The notes: generated by a model from the sequence alone, not told the origin. DNA of 64,000 nucleotides from Saliphagus infecundisoli (GCF_020177375.1 NZ_JAIWHV010000005.1:62001-126000); one strand, 5' to 3'; positions 41,387-50,702 are shown, counted from the stretch's first letter. Numbers and translations are program-made.

Positions 41387-42151
41387 ATGGCCGACCTCGC
41401 GATCGAGACCGACGCGCTGACGAAACGGTACGGCAACGAGTACGCGGTCCGGGAGCTCGATCTCGAGATCGACCCCGGCACGGTCTACGGCTTTCTGGGT
41501 CCAAACGGCGCGGGAAAGACGACGACGATGCGGATGCTGACGACGCTCACGAAACCGACGTCGGGCTCGGCGCGGGTCGCCGGCCACTCGATCGCCGAGC
41601 GCGACGCCGTCACCCCCCACATCGGCTACCTCCCCGAGGAGCCCCCGATCTACGACGAACTCACCGGGCGCGAACAGCTCGAGTACGTCGCCGGGCTCCG
41701 GGACCTGCCCCGCGAGGAGTCCGGAGCGCGCATCGAACGCCTGCTCGAGCGTTTCGACCTCACGGGCGACGCCGACAAGCGCATCGAGGCCTACTCGAAG
41801 GGAATGCGCCAGAAGGTCGGCGTCATCCAGGCGGTACTCCACGAGCCCGCCGTCGCCTTCCTCGACGAGCCCACGAGCGGGCTCGATCCCCGCGCGGCCC
41901 GGACGATGCGCGAGACGATCGCCGACCTCGCGGATCGGGAGATGACCATCTTCCTCTCGACGCACATCCTCCCCGTCGTCGACGAACTCGGCGACCGGAT
42001 CGGCGTCCTCCACGACGGCCGGCTGGTCGCCGAGGGCACTCCCACCGAGCTCAAGCGCCGCGCGGAGACCGGCGAGGAGGGAAGCCTGGAGGATGCCTTC
42101 CTCGCGGTCACCGACGAGGGCGAGTACGCCGAACCCGAGGAAGCGGTCTGA
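41387..42151 (+). CDS. ABC transporter ATP-binding protein (no permease alongside)
   Basis: This 254-residue protein has Walker A GPNGAGKTTTM, signature YSKGMRQKVG, Walker B VAFLDEPTSGLD and STHIL. It is a paralogue of the ATPase at 3808, with the complete C-terminal block SLEDAFLAVTDEGE. ATG 41387 fits an upstream ggttattacg promoter. Such ATPases are normally followed by an ABC-2 permease, but here an AT-rich stretch and a 57-residue membrane protein follow. The permease may be elsewhere or lost. Confidence 0.88.
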   Translation: MADLAIETDALTKRYGNEYAVRELDLEIDPGTVYGFLGPNGAGKTTTMRMLTTLTKPTSGSARVAGHSIAERDAVTPHIGYLPEEPPIYDELTGREQLEYVAGLRDLPREESGARIERLLERFDLTGDADKRIEAYSKGMRQKVGVIQAVLHEPAVAFLDEPTSGLDPRAARTMRETIADLADREMTIFLSTHILPVVDELGDRIGVLHDGRLVAEGTPTELKRRAETGEEGSLEDAFLAVTDEGEYAEPEEAV

Positions 42152-42352
42152 GAGCCTTGGTCTGGAACGACCGGCGGGTACCTCGCCCCGGTCGAACTAA
42201 GTATGGCTCGAGAATCAGCCGTTGATCGCGGAGGGTGTCATATAACGGGTCACACACTCTGCCCGCTACTACTCAGCATCGCTCAGTAGAGGGAATACTC
42301 ATATCGGTCAGTACAACGAAATAACTATCAGGATATTGGATTCTTACTAAGT
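42152..42352. other. AT-rich gap after the orphan ABC ATPase
   Basis: I see no gene here. From about 42220 onward the base composition turns AT-rich compared with its surroundings (for example aacgaaataactatcagg) and stays so through the next small gene to about 42590. This suggests an acquired segment or the scar of a replaced permease gene. Confidence 0.4.
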
Positions 42353-42526
42353 ATGGAACGCAGACTACTCAAGACAGCTATTGGGATAGCAATGGTGGGA
42401 ATAGGGCTGGTGCAGGTGTCTCTCTATGCCGTGCAAAGCGAATGGATACCTACCGGTTTGGGTGTATTCATCTCGCTACTTGGGATTGTGTATCTATGGG
42501 CCGAGGTCTACTCAACTGCACAGTAA
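42353..42526 (+). CDS. Small two-TM membrane protein (57 aa), low GC
   Basis: ATG 42353 to TAA 42526 encodes 57 residues: MERRLLKTAIGIAMVGIGLV, a short loop, then a second helix GLGVFISLLGIVYLWAEVYS. Two membrane spans and a positively charged start are evident. Codon use is AT-rich at third positions, unlike neighbouring genes, which points to transfer. A TATA-like ggatattgga lies about 25 bp upstream. The function is unknown. Confidence 0.7.
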   Translation: MERRLLKTAIGIAMVGIGLVQVSLYAVQSEWIPTGLGVFISLLGIVYLWAEVYSTAQ

Positions 42527-42598
42527 GCACCTGCAGTGAGCACGGAATTCATCAAATACACCCTGAATAGAACCGCTTGTGAACTGTTCTGTGGCACC

Positions 42599-43369
42599 CT
42601 ACTTGACCGCGACCAATCTGTCCTCGACCCCCGCCAGGTCCCGCTCGATCCGCCGGCCGGTCGCCGCGATCGCCGCGAGCAACGGGTGGACGCTCTCGCA
42701 GTCGGCGTACAGGTACTCCCCGAGGTCGTCGCCGGCGGGCGACGACCGACAGCCGTCCCCAAGGGTCGCCTGGCGCTCGGCGGCGAGGTCGTCACACCGC
42801 TCCTCGAGCCCGCACAGCCGCCGACGAGAGAGTCTGAGCGCGTTGAACTCCATGCGGTCGATCGGCTGGCCGACGATCGCCGCCCGTTCCGCTTCAATCC
42901 CCTCGAGGCGCTCGTCGAGGTCGGCGATCGACTCGAGTTCCGAATCGATGATCGAGAGCAGCGTCGTCCGACCACCGATCGCGGCGTCGGCCGCCGTCAG
43001 CAGCGACCGCTTTACGTACGGTCGGAGGCGGTCGTGGCGCGCGAGGGCAGCGGCGAGTTCGGGGCTGAGTTCGCCGGCGACGTTCTCCGTGAGGTCCTCG
43101 TCGAATCGCTCGCGGTAGTGGGGGACCGCCATCACGGTGTCGGCGTAGGCCTCCCGAACCCGAGCGATCCCGCCGCCGACCTCCCGCGATCGGGCGGGCG
43201 CCCCGCCCCGAGAACGGACGACGTCCAGATCCTCGACACGCTCGCGAAACCCGGCGAACGCGGCGCGCTCGTCCGCGAGGTGACGGCGCTCGCGCGTGAC
43301 GGCCCGCCGGGCGTCCTCGAGGCTCCCCTCGGAGGAACGCTCCACGCCGGCCGGGCCGTCGGAGGGCAT
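42599..43369 (-). CDS. Haloarchaeal coiled-coil protein (DUF7260-like)
   Basis: This 256-residue helical, Arg- and Glu-rich protein contains ADERAAFAGFRERVEDLDVV and then REAYADTVMAVPHYRERFDE. I associate these with a haloarchaeal family of unknown function (DUF7260). Helices at residues 10-50 and 140-250 have coiled-coil periodicity. No TM segment or catalytic motif is seen. It is more arginine-rich than its neighbours. Confidence 0.7.
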   Translation of the reverse strand: MPSDGPAGVERSSEGSLEDARRAVTRERRHLADERAAFAGFRERVEDLDVVRSRGGAPARSREVGGGIARVREAYADTVMAVPHYRERFDEDLTENVAGELSPELAAALARHDRLRPYVKRSLLTAADAAIGGRTTLLSIIDSELESIADLDERLEGIEAERAAIVGQPIDRMEFNALRLSRRRLCGLEERCDDLAAERQATLGDGCRSSPAGDDLGEYLYADCESVHPLLAAIAATGRRIERDLAGVEDRLVAVK

Positions 43370-43534
43370 ACCGACCCCTTCGCCGGCCCCGACTTAAACG
43401 TGTCGGGTCGTTAATTATTACCGGCAAAACCCGGAGGAGGCGAAGGGGCGTCTCGCCGGCGGCCGCCGGATCGACGGCGACGGGACGGAACGGGACGACG
43501 ACGGGGTTTTTCCCCGCGGGGCCGAAGCGAGCGT

Positions 43535-43747
43535 ATGGGTTCGGGGAACGATCGGTTCGGGGGCGCCGCGGCGATCGCGTTCGGGTCCCTCCTCGCGGCC
43601 GTCTCCGTCCTCGCGGTCGGCACCGTTGCCGGCGAGGGCATCCTCCGAAACGTCGCCGTCGCGATCGTTCTCCTCGGCGCGGTCGTCTTCGCGCCGACGT
43701 ACCTGCTCTATGCCTCCTGGTTCGACGAGTTCGGCGACCGCCGGTAG
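43535..43747 (+). CDS. Small two-TM membrane protein (70 aa)
   Basis: This 70-residue protein has hydrophobic helices AAAIAFGSLLAAVSVLAVG and AVAIVLLGAVVFAPTYLLYA, then a short soluble tail WFDEFGDRR. Its stop is directly next to the stop of the convergent acyl-CoA synthetase gene (43747/43748). The family is not recognised. Confidence 0.7.
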   Translation: MGSGNDRFGGAAAIAFGSLLAAVSVLAVGTVAGEGILRNVAVAIVLLGAVVFAPTYLLYASWFDEFGDRR

Positions 43748-45685
43748 CTACTCCTCGTAGAGCTCCCGAACCTTCTCGTCGAAGCGTTCGAGGATGACGC
43801 GGCGTTTCTTCTTCATCGTCGGGGTCAGCATCTCGTTTTCCTCGGTGAACTCCCGGGGGACGAGCCGGAACTCTTTGATCCGCTCGTGGCGCGAAAAGCC
43901 CTCGTTGACCCGTTCGACCTCCCGCTCGACGTACTCCTCGACCCGGTCGTCGGCGACGAGGGCCTCAGGGTCGTCGGGGAGGTCGATCCCCTCGCCGGCG
44001 GCCCACTCGCGGACGCGGTCGGCGTTGGGAACGATCAGGGCACCGACGAACTTCTCGCCGTCGCCGACGACCATACACTGCTCGACGACCTCGCTCGAGG
44101 CGAAGGCGTCCTCGATCGGCCCCGGCGCGACGTTTTTCCCCGTCGAGAGCACCAGGAGCTGTTTCGAGCGCTCGCGGAACTCGACGTAGCCGTCGGGACG
44201 CAGGTGGACGACGTCGCCCGTGTGAAACCAGCCATCCGAAAAGGCCCGGTCGGTCGCCGCCGGGTCCGACCAGTAACCGTCGGTGACGTTTTCCCCCCGG
44301 ACGAGGAGTTCGCCGACCTCGCCGGCGTCCGAGAACGTCTCGGGATCGACCGCCGACTCGTCGATCTCGATCTCGATGTCCGAAACCGGAGGGCCGATCG
44401 TCCCGACCTTGGGCTCCTCGGTCGGGTTGACGGTGACGACCGGCGAGGTCTCTGTCAGGCCGTACCCCTCGTAGATCGGGAGCCCCATCGCGTGATACAG
44501 CGTACAGAGCTCCGCCGAGAGGCTCCCGCCGCCGCTGATCAGCATCTCGATCTCCCCGCCGAGGGCCTCCCGGACCTGGGAAAAGACCAGCCGGTCGGCC
44601 AGCCGGCGTTTCGCCTCCAGAACGGGACCCGGATCCGCAGCCTCGTAGTGGGCGACGCCGATGTCGGTCGCCCACTCGAAGATCCGCTTTTTCGTCGCGG
44701 ACTCGCTGGCCTGCTCGCGGACCCCGTCGTAGATCTTCTCGTACACTCGAGGGACGCTCGTCGCGGAGGTCGGCGACACGGCGGCGAAGTCGGCCTGGAG
44801 GGTGTCGGGGCTCTCAGCGTAGGCGACGCAGGCGCCGCTCGCGAACATCAGGAAGTGGCCCGCCAGCCGCTCGAAGACGTGGGCCAGCGGGAGGTAGGAG
44901 ACCGTCTCCGTCCCCGAACCGATCGACGGTGCCCCCTCCGGTTTGTCCGGACGCGGCGCGAACCGCTTGCGGACCTGATTGACGTTCGTCCGGAAGTTGC
45001 GGTGGGTAAGCCGGACCCCTTTGGGCTGGCCCGTCGTCCCGCTCGTGTAGATCAGGCTCGCGAGGTCGCCGGGCGAGGCCGCGTCGATCCAGCCCTCGTA
45101 GGCCTCGCGGTCGAAGCGCTCCGCCCCGCGCTCGTAAACCTCCCCGAGCGTGTGGACGTCCTCGCACTCGCCGGCGATCGCCGACTCGTCCATCGAGACC
45201 AAAACGTCGAGATCGAGCCCGTCCGCCACGTCGAGAACCCGCTCGAGTTCGTCGTCGCCGGCGGCGACGACCGCGCTCGCGTCGGGGTCCGAGAGCAGGT
45301 GGCGGACCTGTTCGGGGCCGGAGCCGCTGTAGACGGTCGTGACGACCCCGCCGGCGGCGAGGACGGCGAAGTCAGTCTGGGCCCACTCCATGCGCGTGTC
45401 CGCGAAGATCGCGACCCGGTCGCCGGCCTCGAGGCCGAGGTCCCGAAAGCCGGCGGCGAGCCGGCGGACGACATGGCGCATCTCGGCGTAGGAGATCGTC
45501 CGGAACTCGCCCTCGCGGGCGGGCGAGAAGGCGGTCCCGGCGAGCGAGCGGTCGTAGATCCCGCCCTTGTAGCGCTGGGCCGGCCGGTCGCGGTTGCGCT
45601 CGGCACTGTCCTCGAACAGCCGCCCGAGGGTCGTCTGCCCGATGACCTCGTCGTCGTACGCGCGCTCGGCGTCCAGCCAGTCCAT
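43748..45685 (-). CDS. Long-chain acyl-CoA synthetase (AMP-forming)
   Basis: This 645-residue adenylate-forming enzyme has the AMP-binding motif YTSGTTGQPKG near residue 201 and MGLPIYEGYGLTETSP for the adenylate site. GDVVHLRPDGYVEFRERSKQ is the hinge region, and the C-terminal domain contains TMKKKRRVI. Length and the N-terminal module match FAA1-type fatty acid ligases. It activates fatty acids to acyl-CoA in the cytoplasm. ATG 45685 (MDWLDAERAYDD) is favoured over the longer frame to 45736. Confidence 0.92.
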   Translation of the reverse strand: MDWLDAERAYDDEVIGQTTLGRLFEDSAERNRDRPAQRYKGGIYDRSLAGTAFSPAREGEFRTISYAEMRHVVRRLAAGFRDLGLEAGDRVAIFADTRMEWAQTDFAVLAAGGVVTTVYSGSGPEQVRHLLSDPDASAVVAAGDDELERVLDVADGLDLDVLVSMDESAIAGECEDVHTLGEVYERGAERFDREAYEGWIDAASPGDLASLIYTSGTTGQPKGVRLTHRNFRTNVNQVRKRFAPRPDKPEGAPSIGSGTETVSYLPLAHVFERLAGHFLMFASGACVAYAESPDTLQADFAAVSPTSATSVPRVYEKIYDGVREQASESATKKRIFEWATDIGVAHYEAADPGPVLEAKRRLADRLVFSQVREALGGEIEMLISGGGSLSAELCTLYHAMGLPIYEGYGLTETSPVVTVNPTEEPKVGTIGPPVSDIEIEIDESAVDPETFSDAGEVGELLVRGENVTDGYWSDPAATDRAFSDGWFHTGDVVHLRPDGYVEFRERSKQLLVLSTGKNVAPGPIEDAFASSEVVEQCMVVGDGEKFVGALIVPNADRVREWAAGEGIDLPDDPEALVADDRVEEYVEREVERVNEGFSRHERIKEFRLVPREFTEENEMLTPTMKKKRRVILERFDEKVRELYEE

Positions 45686-45762
45686 ACTCCCTGAGAACGG
45701 CTCGCGAACGATAAAACGTGAGGAAACTCCTCGCACTGGGGGTCCCGTTTACCGACCCGGAG

Positions 45763-46659
45763 TCACCGATCGAGAGAGGCGAGGACGCCCCGGACGTTCA
45801 TCGCCGCCTCCGCACGGGCCTTGCGCTCGCCCCAGACCTCGCCCATCTCGGTCGCCTCGGCGAAGTGGTCGATCACAGCCTCGTCGTCGCCCAGTTCGGC
45901 GCGCTTTTCTTCGACCGCCCGGACCCACTCGCGGAGTACCTCCCCGTACTGCTCGAGGACCTCCCCTCGCTCCCTGGGCCCGAAGTGAGTGAACAGCAGC
46001 GTCGATCGGTCGAGAGCCTCGAGGGTCTCGATGTCGGCGAGACAGCCCTCGAGGTCGAACTGGGGTGGGGGACTGGTCTCCCTGATGACTCCCATCGAGG
46101 GCACCCAGATGCCGGCGGCGTCAGCAGTGAACACGGCGTCGTTTTCGGGGTCCTCGAAGACGACCTGGTGGGGAGCGTGGCCGGGAGCCTCGTGGACCCG
46201 GAGCTCGTGGCCCCCGAGGTCGATGGCGTCGCCGTCCTCGATCCCCGTGATGCGATCCTCGGGGACCGGCTCGGGTTCGACATAGAACTCCCACTGGTCG
46301 CCGACCGCGCGCTTCGTTCCCTCGACGAGCCGCGAAGGGTCGGCAAGGTGGTGGGCGCCCACCTCGGGAACGTAGACCTCGGCGTTCGGACAGGCCTCGG
46401 CGAGAAAGCCCGCGCCACCGGCGTGATCGAGGTGGACGTGGGTGACCGCGATGACCGCGAGCTCCTCGCGGTCGATCCCGACCTCCGCCAGCGCGTCGAG
46501 GATCAGCTCGTGGTTCGTCCCGATCCCCGACTCGACTATCGCGGGCCGGTCGTCGTCGAGAAGGTAGACCGCGCCGTACTCCGACGTCCCGTACATCCCG
46601 GTATCGACGTAGTGGAGGTCGGCGCAGTCGCCGACCGTGCGGACGTCTCCGATTCCCAT
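45763..46659 (-). CDS. MBL-fold metallo-hydrolase
   Basis: This 298-residue metallo-beta-lactamase fold protein has the metal motif THVHLDHAGG (HxHxDH) near residue 73. Later ligands are in APGHAPHQVV and the Asp in VFTADAAGIW, plus THFGPRERG near the end. It may hydrolyse thioesters or lactones, like glyoxalase II relatives. Position next to the acyl-CoA synthetase is suggestive but not proof. A 77-bp gap separates them on the same strand. Confidence 0.87.
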   Translation of the reverse strand: MGIGDVRTVGDCADLHYVDTGMYGTSEYGAVYLLDDDRPAIVESGIGTNHELILDALAEVGIDREELAVIAVTHVHLDHAGGAGFLAEACPNAEVYVPEVGAHHLADPSRLVEGTKRAVGDQWEFYVEPEPVPEDRITGIEDGDAIDLGGHELRVHEAPGHAPHQVVFEDPENDAVFTADAAGIWVPSMGVIRETSPPPQFDLEGCLADIETLEALDRSTLLFTHFGPRERGEVLEQYGEVLREWVRAVEEKRAELGDDEAVIDHFAEATEMGEVWGERKARAEAAMNVRGVLASLDR

Positions 46660-46786
46660 ACCGGTAGCCCGACGGGCGCGTCCAAGTAGCTCCCGGTCCC
46701 GGACGGACGGTCCGGAACCGCCAGGGGGAGGCCAACGCGACCAACCCCCACGCCCATCCGTCTCACAGCAGGACTAAATACTCTAC

Positions 46787-46805
46787 CATAGTATATGATA
46801 CTATG
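46787..46805. promoter_or_regulatory. Perfect palindrome over the start codon of the Tat-exported protein gene
   Basis: catagtat-atg-atactatg is an inverted repeat with 8-bp arms and a 3-bp spacer. It covers the start codon at 46803 and the presumed transcription start. An upstream ctaaata at about 46773-46780 would be the TATA box. This placement is typical of a repressor operator in a leaderless gene. Confidence 0.55.
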
Positions 46806-48086
46806 AACGAACCATATGAAAACTTCTCAAGTTCGACCGCGGATCCCGGGACCGGGCGTCGGACCGTCCTGAAGGGGCTTGCCGCCGGCACGGTCGGCCT
46901 CACGGGGATCGCGGGGACGGCCGCCGCCCAGGGGACGAAGGTCGCCGCGGACGAACGCGCGCTCTACGTCTGGGGGTACGCCCCCGTCCTGGCGACCGAC
47001 GGTGCCGCCCGGGAACGGTTCATAGAGCGGACCGACCGCTTCGGGATCGACACGGTCTACCTCTCGTGGGGTGCCCTGCGGAGCGCATCCCCGGCAGCGA
47101 TCGGCGGACTCAGCGAGGCGGCCCACGCGGCCGGGCTCGCGGTCCACGCGATGACCGGCGCCTACGGACTGGGTGCGACCGACATTGCCCGCGAGGTCGT
47201 AGGGGAGGTGCGTGCCCACAACGACGAATACGGGCCGGACGCAGGGTTCGATGGGCTCCACCTCAACCTCGAGTGTGCGCCCGGAGACCTCCGGCCGTTC
47301 CTCGAGTCTCTCGTCGCTCTCCTCGACGAGCGTCCATCGATCGCACCCGACCTCGAGGTTTCGGCGACGGTCGCCTGGTGGTGGGCGCTACCCGACTACG
47401 AGCCCGCCCTCGCGCGGGCGGTCGCGGCCCACCCCGCGCTGGCAGCCAGCGTGATCATGGCCTACTGGGACGAACCCGAGGAGGTCCGCCGGCGGCTCGC
47501 GACCATCGTCGAGGGCCTCGATGCGCCCCACCTCCTCGCGATAGAGACCCAGGAGTTTCCCGGTGGCGCAAGCTGGGTGACGACATACGAGGAGGGCTGG
47601 TCGGGGCTCCGCACGATCGAAGAGGCGATCGCGGCCGACCCACCCGGCGGCGGGTACGGGGGAATCGCGATCCACTACTACGAGAGCGGGCTCGCCGCCT
47701 GGGACGCCCTCCGGAATGCACGGTTCGACCGGGAGACTGCCCGGCCTCGCGACCGGGTTGCCGTCGAGGCAACCGTCGTCTTCGACGATACGTTCCCGGC
47801 GTCGGCCCACGAGAGCGATCTGACGGTCGTTTTCGACGGCCCCAAGCGGTACACGGCGACGACGACCGTGACGCCTCCATCGAATGAGCCCGTGACGGCG
47901 AGCGTCGAGTGGCACGTACCCCACGACGCCCCCGCGGGCGAGTACGCGGTGCGGGCGACGCTGTCTGACCCCACGGTCGAGAACGGCGACCGCGAGGCCG
48001 TCGGGCGCCGGGCGGAGCCGGTCGTCCTCGGCGAACGCGACCTCGGGACGCTCTCGGTGCTCGGGCGCGGCCGTCCCGGCAGGTAG
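46803..48086 (+). CDS. Tat-exported TIM-barrel glycosidase-like protein
   Basis: This 427-residue protein has a Tat signal (GRRTVLKGLAAGTVGLTGIA, then AAAQ cleavage). Residues about 50-310 show a TIM-barrel pattern: IDTVYLSWGAL, AVHAMTGAYGL, FDGLHLNLECAP, LEVSATVAWWW, SVIMAYWD, HLLAIETQEF and GIAIHYYES. FDGLHLNLE and the later Glu/Asp positions resemble GH18/GH-like hydrolases acting outside the cell. The C-terminal 110 residues form a beta-sandwich. No close family comes to mind. An operator-like palindrome overlaps its start. Confidence 0.75.
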   Translation: MNEPYENFSSSTADPGTGRRTVLKGLAAGTVGLTGIAGTAAAQGTKVAADERALYVWGYAPVLATDGAARERFIERTDRFGIDTVYLSWGALRSASPAAIGGLSEAAHAAGLAVHAMTGAYGLGATDIAREVVGEVRAHNDEYGPDAGFDGLHLNLECAPGDLRPFLESLVALLDERPSIAPDLEVSATVAWWWALPDYEPALARAVAAHPALAASVIMAYWDEPEEVRRRLATIVEGLDAPHLLAIETQEFPGGASWVTTYEEGWSGLRTIEEAIAADPPGGGYGGIAIHYYESGLAAWDALRNARFDRETARPRDRVAVEATVVFDDTFPASAHESDLTVVFDGPKRYTATTTVTPPSNEPVTASVEWHVPHDAPAGEYAVRATLSDPTVENGDREAVGRRAEPVVLGERDLGTLSVLGRGRPGR

Positions 48087-48241
48087 GGTCGACGCTAGTG
48101 GCCGCATCGACACTGTCGTGTCCGGCGAGTAGAACGACAGATCCCGGACGAGGGGGCCGCTGCGTGGCCGACGGGCGCGTTCGGGCGCCGGAGGGACGGA
48201 TGCGCTAGATTTAGGTGAATCCGTGGTCCCTTCGAGAACGG

Positions 48242-48523
48242 ATGGCGACCCGGCGACGGATGCAGTTCGTTCGCGGACAGGTCGCGTGGATGGTAGCGAC
48301 GGTGCTGGCGCTCTCCCTGCTCGGCTCGCTGTCGTACGAGCTCTTCTTCGTCTGCTCGCTGATCGGGTTGCTGATCGTGACCGAGTTGACCGCGCCGTTC
48401 AACGTCACCCCCGAATGGCGGAGCCGGCTGAAGTGGCTCATCCTGGCCGGGCTGGCCGGCTTCGCCTACGTCGTCGTGCGGCGGATCGTCGAGATCCTCC
48501 CGCCGGAGGTGGTGCCGTGGTAG
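48242..48523 (+). CDS. Small membrane protein of the MoxR cluster (93 aa)
   Basis: This 93-residue protein has two or three hydrophobic helices (VAWMVATVLALSLLGSL, LFFVCSLIGLLIVTELTAPF, LKWLILAGLAGFAYVVV) and a basic start. ATG 48242 is chosen; GTG 48215 is possible. Its stop overlaps the next gene's GTG start region by a few bases, so it heads the operon with DUF4350 and MoxR genes. The function is unknown. Confidence 0.75.
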   Translation: MATRRRMQFVRGQVAWMVATVLALSLLGSLSYELFFVCSLIGLLIVTELTAPFNVTPEWRSRLKWLILAGLAGFAYVVVRRIVEILPPEVVPW

Positions 48524-49665
48524 GCGTCGAGTGGCTCCGCAAACGGGGCGGCGGCGCCGACTGGCCCCGAGTGCTCCTGGTCGCGCTCGCGGCCACCGTC
48601 CTCCTCGCGGTCGGGGTCGCGGCGGCGACCTCGACGACTTCCTTCGGCCCCTACAACCCCGGCTGGGACGGCTCGAGCGACCTCCGGAGCCAGATCCAGG
48701 CGGAGCCGGGCGTCGAGGCGGAACTCCTCCGGGACACTGCCGGATACGAGGGGATCGAACCGGAGGGCACCGTCGCGTTCGTCGCCGCGCCCGACGAGCC
48801 CTACACCGGCGAGGACGCAGAGCGACTCCGGAGCTTCGTCGAGAACGGGGGCACTCTCGTCGTCCTGGAGAACTTCGGCGAGGGCGGCAACACCGTCCTC
48901 GCGGCGGTCGGCGCCGACGCGCGGTTCCACGGCGACCTGCTTCGCGATGAGCAGAACCACTTCCGGGGGCCGCCGATGCCGATCGCCGACAACGTCACCG
49001 ACCACGAGCTGACCGACGGCGTCACCCAGCTGACGCTGAACTACGCGACCGCGGTCGAACCCGGGGAGGCGACCGTGCTCGTCCGGACGAGCGACGTTAC
49101 CTATCTGGGGAGCGAGGAGACCGAGCTCGCCGAGGTCGAGGAACTCGACGCCTACCCGGTCGCGACGAGCGAGAACGTGAGCGCGGGGACGGTCGTCGCC
49201 GTCGGCGACCCGAGCATCACGATCAACTCGATGTTGGCGGAGCCGGACAACGCCGCGTTCGTCTCGGGGCTGTACGAGGACGCCGACCGGGTCGTCCTCG
49301 ACGTCTCCCACGTCGGCGACGTCCCGCCGCTCGCAGCCGCGATACTGACGCTGCGGGACTCGCCGTTCCTTCAGGTCGTCGTCGGGTTCGGGGCGATCGG
49401 CGCGGTGGCGGTCCTGTCGGGTCGGCGGCTCCCGACCGACCGACTCCGTCGGACCCGGGCCGGCCGGGCCCGCGATCTGGAGCGGGCGGAGCCGGGCCGG
49501 GAGCTCTCGACCGCCGACCGGGCCGCCTACCTCCGGAAACGGTACCCCGACTGGGACGACGACCGGATCGAGCGGGTGACGGCGGCGGTCGAGCGCGCCG
49601 AACGACGCGGGCCGGACGGACCGGGGACGGAACCGACGAGGGGGAGCGACGAACACGACCAATGA
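48517..49665 (+). CDS. DUF4350 domain membrane protein
   Basis: This 382-residue protein has TM helix LLVALAATVLLAVGVAAA at the start, an extracytoplasmic alpha/beta domain (GTVAFVAAPDEPYTGEDAERL, NGGTLVVLENFGEGGN) typical of DUF4350, and a second TM near residue 290 (FLQVVVGFGAIGAVAVLSG). The cytoplasmic tail is basic and helical. GTG 48517 overlaps the previous gene, and the stop overlaps moxR by ATGA. DUF4350 proteins recur in MoxR clusters, where a role in cell-surface complex assembly is suspected. Confidence 0.82.
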   Translation: MVGVEWLRKRGGGADWPRVLLVALAATVLLAVGVAAATSTTSFGPYNPGWDGSSDLRSQIQAEPGVEAELLRDTAGYEGIEPEGTVAFVAAPDEPYTGEDAERLRSFVENGGTLVVLENFGEGGNTVLAAVGADARFHGDLLRDEQNHFRGPPMPIADNVTDHELTDGVTQLTLNYATAVEPGEATVLVRTSDVTYLGSEETELAEVEELDAYPVATSENVSAGTVVAVGDPSITINSMLAEPDNAAFVSGLYEDADRVVLDVSHVGDVPPLAAAILTLRDSPFLQVVVGFGAIGAVAVLSGRRLPTDRLRRTRAGRARDLERAEPGRELSTADRAAYLRKRYPDWDDDRIERVTAAVERAERRGPDGPGTEPTRGSDEHDQ

Positions 49666-50702
49666 GCGAGAACACCGACGACCGACCGGACGTATCGACC
49701 GACGCCGACCCCCAGGAGATATACGACGCGCTCTCGACGGAGATAGAGCGCGTCCTCGTGGGCAACCGGGAGGCGATCGAACACCTCACCATCGCCCTGC
49801 TCACGCGGGGCCATGTTCTCCTGGAAGGGGTTCCCGGGGTCGCGAAGACGACGCTCGCGAACCTCTTTGCCCGCACGACCGGCCTCGAGTACCGCCGCAT
49901 CCAGATGACCCCCGACATCCTTCCGGCCGACATCACCGGGACCCACGTCTACCACGAGACCACCGGTGAGTTTACCCTCCAGCGCGGTCCCGTCTTCTCG
50001 AACCTGGTCGTCGCCGACGAGATCAACCGGGCGACGCCGAAGACCCAGTCCGCGCTGCTGGAGGCGATGCAAGAGCGGACGGTGACGATCGAGGGCGATA
50101 CGCTCGAGTTGCCGACGCCGTTCATGGTCGTCGCGACCCAGAACCCCATCGAGATGGAGGGGGTCTTCGAGCTCCCCGAGGCCCAGCGCGACCGCTTCCA
50201 GTTCAAGCTCACCGTAGACCTCCCCGAGCGGGAGGGCGAACGCGAGCTCCTGGAGCGGTTCGACGACGATCCCGAACTCGGCCCCGACCGGGCCGAACAG
50301 GTCATCCCCGTCGACTCCCTGGTCGCGGCCCGCGAGCAGGTGAACGGGGTCCACGTCGCCCCGCCGGTCAAGGAGTACGTCCTCGATATCGTCGCCGCGA
50401 CCCGCGACCACCCGGACGTCGTCTACGGCGCCTCCCCGCGGGCGAGCCTCGCCTTCCTCGACGGCGCGAAGGCCCGGGCGGCGATCCATGGCCGGCCCTA
50501 CGTCATCCCCGACGACGTAAAGACCTTGGCGGAGCCGATCCTGATCCACCGGCTCGTCCTCGACACCGACGCCGAACTCAGCGACGTCGGCCCCGAGGAC
50601 GTCGTCGCCGATCTGGTCGAGGGCGTCGAGCCCCCGGGCGCCGAGGCGATCGAGCCGGCCGAAGCGGTCGGCGACGGCGGCCGCGAAGAGGAAGAAGAAT
50701 AG
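49662..50702 (+). CDS. moxR: MoxR-family AAA+ ATPase
   Basis: This 346-residue protein has Walker A GVPGVAKTTLA near residue 52, Walker B LVVADEINRATPKTQSALLEA, sensor 1 VATQNP and sensor 2 region YGASPRASLAFLDGAKARA. MoxR ATPases remodel protein complexes, usually with DUF58/VWA partners. Here the DUF58 gene lies 2 kb on in the opposite orientation. The N-terminus is acidic, and the C-terminal tail is Glu-rich. Translation is coupled to DUF4350. Confidence 0.93.
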   Translation: MSENTDDRPDVSTDADPQEIYDALSTEIERVLVGNREAIEHLTIALLTRGHVLLEGVPGVAKTTLANLFARTTGLEYRRIQMTPDILPADITGTHVYHETTGEFTLQRGPVFSNLVVADEINRATPKTQSALLEAMQERTVTIEGDTLELPTPFMVVATQNPIEMEGVFELPEAQRDRFQFKLTVDLPEREGERELLERFDDDPELGPDRAEQVIPVDSLVAAREQVNGVHVAPPVKEYVLDIVAATRDHPDVVYGASPRASLAFLDGAKARAAIHGRPYVIPDDVKTLAEPILIHRLVLDTDAELSDVGPEDVVADLVEGVEPPGAEAIEPAEAVGDGGREEEEE

